Source: JAGLQQ01 sp043806135
Lineage (GTDB): Bacteria > Omnitrophota > Gorgyraeia > B26-G9
Direction of reading: 5' to 3'
Length of the DNA: 10,596 bases
NCBI GenBank assembly: GCA_043806135.1
Contig: JAZDHG010000071.1
Location: forward strand, 1-10,596
Shown here: positions 5,432 through 10,596 of the stretch, in pieces
Numbering within the stretch: position 1 is the first letter of the stretch
Layout of the letters: each line of letters starts with the position of its first letter
Position numbers and translations under genes: made by a program
The notes under the pieces: model-generated
Seen by the model: the letters and a program-made list of their open reading frames with translations, nothing else
Database searches by the model: none
What the model was told of the DNA's origin: nothing

Positions 5432-7636
5432 ATGGATAAAAAAATCGATGCACAGGTTGTTCAGCTTTTAAAAAATAAGAAGAAATTAGACGATAGCAGT
5501 ATTAAAAACTGCTTTTTAGAAGCTGCAAAAAAGCAAGTCTCGCCTATACCGATTATTTGTGCCCTTCATAAACTCGATGAAAAAGAAATCCTTGAAATTA
5601 TCGCGAGTGAATTTAATAATGCCTATCTTGATCTAAAAGGTGTTTCTATCGAAAAAACATTAGTAGAAAAAGTGCCTGTTAAGATCGCTTCCTATTATAA
5701 ATTTCTGCCGATTTCTTTGGAAAACCGCAATCTGACCATAGCTGTTCCTTATCCGCTTGATGTCAAAATAAAGGATGAAATAAGGTCGCATTTGGGCTTT
5801 GGCATAAAAACAGTTCTAAGTTGTGAACATGATGTCATGGAAATTTTAAAGCAGTACTACGGCCTGGGCGCGGCGATGGTGGAAAAAATAATATCCCAGA
5901 AAACCTACGAAAATGTTGAGGCAAAGATCAAGGCTGATGAGCATGTAGATGATCTGGAGGAGGAGGCAGTAGACACTGTATCAGTGATACAGCTGGTTAA
6001 CCAAATCATTCTGGAAGCCTTTAGAAAAAGAGCAACGGATATACATATAGAACCATACCGCAGCAAGCTAAGACTGCGCTATCGTATCGATGGAATTTTG
6101 TATGACGCGAATGTTACGCCGGAAATAAGAAATTTTCTTGTTCCTATTTTATCCAGGATTAAATTGATGTCAAACTTGAATATTGTTGAAAGGCGTGTTC
6201 CTCAGGATGGACGCGCTATTGTTAAAGCGGGGGATCAAAAACTTGACCTGAGAGTTTCCTTTATGCCTACTCCGCACGGAGAAAGTGTTGTTATCAGAAT
6301 ATTGCCGGCGATCATGCTCTTTGATCTTGAAAAACTCGGCCTTGACGAGTATGAGCTGGCTTTTTTTAAAGATCTTATCAGTAAACCGCACGGCATAATC
6401 TTTGTGACAGGACCCACAGGAAGCGGTAAAACAACCACTCTTTATGCATGTCTTTCTACTATAAATACGAATGAACGTAAAATAATTACCATAGAGGATC
6501 CGATCGAATATGAGCTTGAAGGTATTACACAGATACAGATTGCATCTGAAGTCGGACTTGATTTTGCCAGAGGTCTGCGCAGTATGCTGCGGCACGATCC
6601 TGATGTTATGATGGTCGGAGAGGTCAGAGACCTGGAAACTGCGGAGATCGCTATCCGCGTTGCTTTAACAGGGCATCTCGTCTTTTCTACATTGCATACT
6701 AATGATGCTGCAAGCGGTATTACCCGTCTAGTCGATATAGGCCTTGAGCCGTATCTTGTGGCATCAAGCGTCGATGCTTTTATTGCGCAGCGGTTAATAC
6801 GCGTAAATTGCCCTCACTGTAAACAGGAAGATAATGATCCTATTTCGGGAATGAAAGAGCAAATCGCTAAAGAACTCGGTTATGATGACAAAAATATGAT
6901 AAAAATTTATCGAAGTATTGGATGTCAGGCATGTAACTTTACCGGATTTTACGGACGTACAGCGATTCATGAGATATTGGTTATGAATGAAGCGATCAAA
7001 GAGCTTACTGCACAAAAGGCTTCAAGTGACCGGATCAAAAAATGTGCGGTTGTAAACGGTATGAGAACATTGCGTCAAAACGGATGGCTTAAAGTGATTG
7101 CCGGGATAACTACTCCCTCTGAAATAATCCGGGTTACGCAGTCTGATGAACTAATGCCGGGTTTGCTTTCAACTGAAATGCAGTCAGAAAATGAAAGATT
7201 TGAAACAGAGCCCGAAATATTAAAGGAAAGTACTTCTGTTGCAGGAGTTACTCAGGAAAGGACGCAAAAAGAAAAATCATCTCAGCCATCAGATAGACGT
7301 ATCTACGGGCGCAAGGATGATCGTATTTATATTCGCTTTAAGATATTTAAGGCGGGCAAAGCTGCCCCTGGAGTTGATTTTGAACCGGAAATGGTCGGGG
7401 TCACAAAAAATATAAGTGCCGGCGGTTTGCTTTTTAATATCTCTGAATACTTCACTCCCGGGAAAATCATTGAAATGAAGCTTGAACTGCCTGATGATGA
7501 AAGAAATATTGAATGCCTGGCAAAAATTATCCGCTGTCAGGAGGTCTTAGCGAATAAGGATTATGAAATCGCGGTTTGTTTTCTAGATTTGCCTAATTCT
7601 GAACGCAGACGTCTTAGCCGCTACATAAATAAATAA
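5432..7636 (+). CDS. gspE: GspE/PilB-family assembly ATPase with C-terminal PilZ domain
   Basis: This hexameric cytoplasmic ATPase would power a type II secretion or type IV pilus motor. The N-terminal T2SSE_N-like domain covers about 1-145. The ATPase core has VSVIQLVNQI (183-192), Walker A GPTGSGKTTT (327-336), the Asp box IEDPIEY (354-360), Walker B DVMMVGEVRD (391-400) and the His box TGHLVFSTLHT (413-423). The zinc tetracysteine is C460, C463, C498 and C501. After a polar linker (about 572-622) comes a PilZ domain (about 623-734) with both c-di-GMP motifs: RxxxR (R627, R631) and NxSxxG (N660, S662, G665). At 734 residues it is about 160 longer than typical PilB/GspE because of this fusion. 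An in-frame stop at 5417-5419 fixes the start at 5432. Whether it serves secretion or pili cannot be told: no pilin or secretin gene is in the window. Confidence 0.93.
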   Translation: MDKKIDAQVVQLLKNKKKLDDSSIKNCFLEAAKKQVSPIPIICALHKLDEKEILEIIASEFNNAYLDLKGVSIEKTLVEKVPVKIASYYKFLPISLENRNLTIAVPYPLDVKIKDEIRSHLGFGIKTVLSCEHDVMEILKQYYGLGAAMVEKIISQKTYENVEAKIKADEHVDDLEEEAVDTVSVIQLVNQIILEAFRKRATDIHIEPYRSKLRLRYRIDGILYDANVTPEIRNFLVPILSRIKLMSNLNIVERRVPQDGRAIVKAGDQKLDLRVSFMPTPHGESVVIRILPAIMLFDLEKLGLDEYELAFFKDLISKPHGIIFVTGPTGSGKTTTLYACLSTINTNERKIITIEDPIEYELEGITQIQIASEVGLDFARGLRSMLRHDPDVMMVGEVRDLETAEIAIRVALTGHLVFSTLHTNDAASGITRLVDIGLEPYLVASSVDAFIAQRLIRVNCPHCKQEDNDPISGMKEQIAKELGYDDKNMIKIYRSIGCQACNFTGFYGRTAIHEILVMNEAIKELTAQKASSDRIKKCAVVNGMRTLRQNGWLKVIAGITTPSEIIRVTQSDELMPGLLSTEMQSENERFETEPEILKESTSVAGVTQERTQKEKSSQPSDRRIYGRKDDRIYIRFKIFKAGKAAPGVDFEPEMVGVTKNISAGGLLFNISEYFTPGKIIEMKLELPDDERNIECLAKIIRCQEVLANKDYEIAVCFLDLPNSERRRLSRYINK

Positions 7637-7653
7637 TTTGCAGGGCAAAATAT

Positions 7654-8139
7654 ATGCAAGCATATAAATATGTTGCAAGAAGGCAAATAAACGGAAAGCC
7701 GATAGAGGCGGTGGTTTATGCCAATACCGCACAGGAAGCGCTTAAAAAGATCAATGAGCTTGGTTATACTCCCGAGAGCATAGAGAAGCTGGATATGCCG
7801 GACAAGCGCGTGCATACCCGTTTTAACATGCAATTACCTCTGTGCTTCAGCCGATTCAAGCCGGGGCATGAAAGTGAGTTTGATATAAAAGGTTTGACTA
7901 TAAACATAAGCGCAGGAGGCATACTTTTAAAGACAGACAGGTCCTTTTCCCCTGGAACAACTATTGAGTTGATGCTGGAGTTATCGAAAAATGATGAGGA
8001 TATCCAATGCCTGGCTAGAATTGTCCGCTGTGAATTGGGTGACGAAGAGAGGTCTTGTAATATTGCGGTGAGTTTTCTGGATCTAACCCATCCGGAGCGC
8101 AACCGTTTAAGTGAATTTTTGAACAAAGCTAATCAATAA
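7654..8139 (+). CDS. GspF/PilC N-terminal-like module fused to a PilZ domain
   Basis: This 161-residue soluble protein has two parts. Residues 1-46 (YKYVARR, an A-x4-EAL stretch, INELGYTPESIE) match the short cytoplasmic N-terminal module of GspF/PilC proteins, including that of the gene just downstream: both share YxYxA, EA and the GYxP turn. Residues 51-158 form a PilZ domain with RxxxR (R52, R56) and NxSxxG (N84, S86, G89), so c-di-GMP binding is predicted. The PilZ part is clearly paralogous to the one ending the upstream ATPase (ISAGG, then SPG/TPG, LxLEL, IxCLA-I-RC, AV-FLDL, ER-RLS). No membrane segment or signal peptide is present. It starts 17 bases after gspE, with a weak CAGGG ribosome binding site. 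It probably acts at the ATPase-platform interface; the role is inferred from architecture and position only. Confidence 0.82.
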   Translation: MQAYKYVARRQINGKPIEAVVYANTAQEALKKINELGYTPESIEKLDMPDKRVHTRFNMQLPLCFSRFKPGHESEFDIKGLTINISAGGILLKTDRSFSPGTTIELMLELSKNDEDIQCLARIVRCELGDEERSCNIAVSFLDLTHPERNRLSEFLNKANQ

Positions 8140-8147
8140 AATGGGCC

Positions 8148-8215
8148 ATTCTTAATTGAGTTGAATAGTTTTCTATAACTTGATGATTTGCAAATTATTA
8201 GAATGAATTAAGAAT
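8148..8215. repeat. 10-base inverted repeat with long loop
   Basis: ATTCTTAATT (8148-8157) and its exact complement AATTAAGAAT (8206-8215) flank 48 AT-rich bases in the gap between the PilZ gene and gspF. The sequence lacks a GC-rich stem and T-run, so it is not a typical terminator. Its role is unknown. Confidence 0.45.
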
Positions 8216-8227
8216 ACCCCATAATTA

Positions 8228-8260
8228 GGTTCTTCCGTTAAACTTAAATAAGAAAGAACC
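8228..8260. repeat. 7-base inverted repeat upstream of gspF
   Basis: GGTTCTT (8228-8234) and AAGAACC (8254-8260) form perfect arms around a 19-base loop, 22 bases before the gspF start. They may act as an operator or mRNA structure. The gspF ribosome binding site AAGGA (8269-8273) lies outside the stem. Confidence 0.45.
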
Positions 8261-8282
8261 ATAAAAATAAGGAATATAAGAT

Positions 8283-9506
8283 ATGGGGCTGTACAGATAC
8301 AAAGCTAAAAAAGGTCCGGGAAAGGTTCTTACTTCGGTAATTACCGCAGGCTCTAAAGAAGAAGCAGTGGATAAGATCAGTAAGATGGGCTATATGCCTG
8401 TGCTTGTAGAAGATGCCAGTTCAGAGAATCCGGATGATTTCAAACAGCAAGGATTTTTCCGGGTACGTATTAAGTCAAAACAAATAACAGTTTTTGCCAA
8501 GCAGTTGTCCATATTGCTTAAATCCGGCGTGCCAATATTAAAAGCGCTTACAATTCTTGCCAATCAAACTCCTAATCAGAGATTGAAGATGGTACTAAAC
8601 AGTGTGCGTTTACAAATAAAAGACGGTAAAACATTATCTTCGGCTTTGGCTTTTCATTCGGATGAATTCTCCAGCCTGTTTGTGTCTTTAATCGCTGCCG
8701 GTGAAGAAAGCGGGACCATGGAAGTTGCTCTGCTGCGCATAGCAGAATACAGACGGAAAAAAGAGCAGATTTTTTCCAATATCCGCACGGCCTTGACCTA
8801 TCCCATACTTATGGCTTTAGTCGGTACAGGAACGATAATCTTTATGCTTACTTTTGTTATGCCCCGGCTGCTCAGTATTTTTACCCGCCTGGGACAGGAT
8901 TTGCCGCTGCCGACAAAAATTCTCATCAGTGTCAGTAATTTTTTAACTTTAGGATGGGTTTGGCCTGTATTTGCCGGGACAATTGTACTGATATTCATTA
9001 TTGCTAAACGTTTTTTGGCGACTAAGGCAGGAAAATTAATTGTAAGCCGTATTAAATTACGAAGTCCTGTTTTCGGCACTTTGTTTTTAAGAGCGGAGCT
9101 TGCTCAGTTCAGCAGAACCTTAGACCTGCTGCTTAAAAGCGGGATACAGCTTATTAGCGCTCTCCAAAAAAGTATCAATACTCTTGATAATGAAGTTATA
9201 AAACAGGAGCTGATAAAGGGGTATAAGGCAATAGAACAGGGAGAAACATTCGGCTCAACCCTTGACAAGTGTTATCTTTTTCCGAAATTCATGGTCAATC
9301 TTGTGAGCGTCGGAGAGGAATCAGGTAAGATCGAAGGCGCATTGGAGGAGCTTGCGCGTACTTATGAAGAGGAGACTGATGAGGCAATTAAGATAATGAC
9401 GAATCTGCTTGAACCTTTGATGATTTTGATCATGGGTGTTATTGTCGGTTTTATTATTGTCTCCATGCTTCTGCCTGTATTCCAGTTAAACTTGATCGTA
9501 CAATAA
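8283..9506 (+). CDS. gspF: GspF/PilC-family inner-membrane platform protein
   Basis: This 407-residue protein matches the family length (about 400). It forms the membrane platform that couples the GspE/PilB ATPase to pilin or pseudopilin polymerisation. A cytoplasmic N-terminal module (1-45) precedes two T2SSF domains (about 69-192 and 272-394), each with the repeated pattern FxxxLxxLLKSGxxxxxAL and a GEESG motif (140-144; 344-348). Membrane segments are at about 170-192, 223-242 and 378-398, with the conserved L-EPLMI stretch at 375-381. AAGGA (8269-8273) lies 9 bases before the ATG. Separation from the PilZ gene by a 143-base gap with inverted repeats could allow separate control. Family assignment is sure; the choice between secretion and pilus is not. 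Confidence 0.94.
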   Translation: MGLYRYKAKKGPGKVLTSVITAGSKEEAVDKISKMGYMPVLVEDASSENPDDFKQQGFFRVRIKSKQITVFAKQLSILLKSGVPILKALTILANQTPNQRLKMVLNSVRLQIKDGKTLSSALAFHSDEFSSLFVSLIAAGEESGTMEVALLRIAEYRRKKEQIFSNIRTALTYPILMALVGTGTIIFMLTFVMPRLLSIFTRLGQDLPLPTKILISVSNFLTLGWVWPVFAGTIVLIFIIAKRFLATKAGKLIVSRIKLRSPVFGTLFLRAELAQFSRTLDLLLKSGIQLISALQKSINTLDNEVIKQELIKGYKAIEQGETFGSTLDKCYLFPKFMVNLVSVGEESGKIEGALEELARTYEEETDEAIKIMTNLLEPLMILIMGVIVGFIIVSMLLPVFQLNLIVQ

Positions 9507-9508
9507 TA

Positions 9509-10363
9509 TTGAAGATAAAGATATTTTTCCTTACAATAATCTTTTTTTTATCATCATGTTCTTTGAGCTATTCGCAAACTCAGTGGGAACAAATCCGTTC
9601 AGAGCACTTTATTGTTTATTTTTATGCAGGTTTTCAGGAATTTGCCGATGAGGTATCAATTGCGGCTGAAGAATATTACAATAGCGTTGCACAGGAGCTG
9701 GGCTATGTGCGTTATTCAAAGTTCTGGAAGTGGGATAAGCGTGTAAATATATATATATATCCGGACCATAGATCTTATCTTCTGGCAAGCGGCCAGCAAA
9801 GCTGGTCGCATGGTGTGGCTAACTATACCGAGATGTACATAATGAGCTATGTATTAGGCCGGGATTTTTTGGATAGACTGCTTGTCCATGAAATTGCCCA
9901 TCTTATTTTCCGGGATTTCGTCGGGTTTAAAGGTGAAGTACCTTTATGGCTGGATGAGGGAATAGCACAGTGGGAGGAAAAGAACAGCCGGCAGATAAGG
10001 ATCGATAAAGTTCAGGAACTAGCTAGTAGTAAACGCCTGATTAGCCTGGATGCGATGATGCAGATAAATGTGAGGAATGTACCAAGCGATAGTAAAGTTA
10101 AAGTAATTGGGCTATATGCTAAAGAGGATAAAAACAGCATATTAGAATTCAGGGGTGATGAGCTGGTAAATACATATTATCTGCAGGCTTTCTCTCTGGT
10201 TGGTTTTCTCATGAGTAAGTTCGGTGCGGAAGATTTTATTGTTTTTAGCCGGCAATTACGTGACGGTAAAACCATGCTTGAGGCCTTGCAGTTTGCCTAT
10301 CCGACCCAGATAAGAAGTTTTGATAAACTCGAACTTAAATGGAAAGAATATATTCTACAATAA
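9509..10363 (+). CDS. gluzincin-type lipoprotein metallopeptidase (MA-like)
   Basis: The 284-residue protein has a lipoprotein signal: a basic start (KIK), a hydrophobic stretch, and lipobox LSSC with the lipidated cysteine C17. The mature part carries a zinc protease motif HEIAH (H127, E128, H131), and 19 residues on, WLDEGIAQW (147-155) supplies E150 as the probable third zinc ligand; HExxH plus (W/F)L-EG is typical of Peptidase_MA-like gluzincins. SEHFIVYF at 31-38, near the mature N-terminus, is also common in that group. It should act outside the inner membrane. The TTG at 9509 is chosen because it is the start giving a complete signal peptide. It lies 2 bases after the gspF stop with no ribosome binding site, so coupled re-initiation is likely. 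The substrate is unknown; maturation of envelope or exported proteins is a guess from context. Confidence 0.83.
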   Translation: MKIKIFFLTIIFFLSSCSLSYSQTQWEQIRSEHFIVYFYAGFQEFADEVSIAAEEYYNSVAQELGYVRYSKFWKWDKRVNIYIYPDHRSYLLASGQQSWSHGVANYTEMYIMSYVLGRDFLDRLLVHEIAHLIFRDFVGFKGEVPLWLDEGIAQWEEKNSRQIRIDKVQELASSKRLISLDAMMQINVRNVPSDSKVKVIGLYAKEDKNSILEFRGDELVNTYYLQAFSLVGFLMSKFGAEDFIVFSRQLRDGKTMLEALQFAYPTQIRSFDKLELKWKEYILQ

Positions 10364-10366
10364 TAT

Positions 10367-10462
10367 GAAGTATTAAGTATTGCGTGAAAAACAGAGGATG
10401 AAAAACAAGTTATAAGTTACAAGTGATGAGTTATGAATTACGAATGATATGTATTATGTATT
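10367..10462. repeat. heptad repeats downstream of the peptidase gene
   Basis: Three words (10367-10387, such as GAAGTAT and TAAGTAT) and, after a 19-base interruption, six RARTKAY-type words (10407-10448) and two identical ATGTATT words (10449-10462) form 7-base repeats. The RARTKAY words include AAGTTAT, GAATTAC and GAATGAT, all also found at 5083-5110, so this belongs to the same family as the tract after atpD. Confidence 0.75.
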
Positions 10463-10526
10463 ATTTGGGAGATATGTTTACAATGAAAGATGTTATCAGT
10501 TAATGGCTGAGAAAACTATTTTTACT

Positions 10527-10547
10527 TCCGCCACAAAGATTGGCGGA
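10527..10547. repeat. perfect GC-rich hairpin
   Basis: TCCGCCA (10527-10533) and TGGCGGA (10541-10547) are perfect arms around a 7-base loop. No T-run follows on the + strand. Together with the next hairpin it forms a GC-rich island in an AT-rich spacer, as dispersed palindromic elements often do. Confidence 0.6.
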
Positions 10548-10558
10548 CAGGCATTCTC

Positions 10559-10591
10559 CTCTGCCTCAGGCGGACTCCGAGGCGTGCAGAG
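10559..10591. repeat. second GC-rich hairpin near the window end
   Basis: CTCTGC (10559-10564) pairs with GCAGAG (10586-10591). Inside it CTC (10565-10567) can pair with GAG (10579-10581), leaving a small bulge. GCCTCAGGC (10563-10571) offers an alternative small palindrome, and GGCGGAC recurs at 10542-10548 and 10569-10575. The element may continue beyond the window. The 233 bases after the peptidase gene contain only these repeats; no gene is seen. Confidence 0.5.
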
Positions 10592-10596
10592 TAAAT

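Noticed and set aside
5416..5439. Seven-codon upstream ORF overlapping the gspE start
   Set aside because: Its ATG lies inside the palindrome and it has no ribosome binding site; it most likely arises by chance in AT-rich sequence.
6170..6595. 141-residue open frame on the minus strand
   Set aside because: It is antisense to the conserved ATPase core of gspE, whose motifs are intact; no family is recognised.
8152..8179. Promoter before gspF with TATAAC at 8174-8179
   Set aside because: No acceptable -35 box at 16-18 bases; the AT-rich context makes chance matches likely.
10474..10503. Nine-codon ORF after GGGAG
   Set aside because: The spacing from GGGAG is only 2 bases and the peptide is too short and featureless to support a gene.

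Overview
This window comes from a bacterial chromosome of moderate-to-low GC content, with every supported gene on the + strand. It has two blocks: most of an F-type ATP synthase operon (1-4997) and a type II secretion / type IV pilus-like motor cluster (5432-10363). The divergent 'alternate' F1 subunits, the GspE/PilB-GspF/PilC pair with PilZ domains, the lipoprotein gluzincin and the repeat-filled spacers suggest an uncultured lineage such as Omnitrophota (OP3). That placement is an inference from general resemblance; no marker gene is present to prove it.

ATP synthase block. The order is c (1-219), a b-delta fusion (342-1076), alpha (1048-2544), gamma (2747-3592), beta (3585-4997). The a subunit would lie upstream, outside the window. 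No epsilon gene follows beta. The alpha and beta sequences look like the alternate F1Fo / N-ATPase branch, but the gene order differs from that group, where beta comes first. The c subunit lacks the known sodium ligands, so proton coupling is predicted. Beta has an unusual P-loop (GGAAMGKS).

Motor block. A sigma70-like promoter (about 5344-5372) with dyad symmetry precedes gspE/pilB (5432-7636). This ATPase carries a C-terminal PilZ (c-di-GMP-binding) domain. Next comes a small protein (7654-8139) that joins a GspF/PilC-like N-terminal module to a second PilZ domain paralogous to the first. Then come gspF/pilC (8283-9506) and, 2 bases later, a lipoprotein metallopeptidase of the gluzincin MA type (9509-10363). 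Together these suggest an envelope filament or secretion motor whose ATPase and platform side are both exposed to c-di-GMP control.

Spacers. The non-coding gaps are filled with degenerate 7-base (heptad) repeats. Two tracts, after atpA (2548-2680) and after atpD (5001-5119), stay in one unbroken 7-base phase for 19 and 17 units. They share an exact 31-base core and differ next to it by the gain of exactly one heptad. Related heptads occur at 5240-5327 and 10367-10462, and a 21-base (3 x 7) tandem repeat lies at 228-269. This repeat family is the clearest structure that gene content does not explain. No tRNA, rRNA, CRISPR array, insertion sequence or convincing intrinsic terminator was seen.
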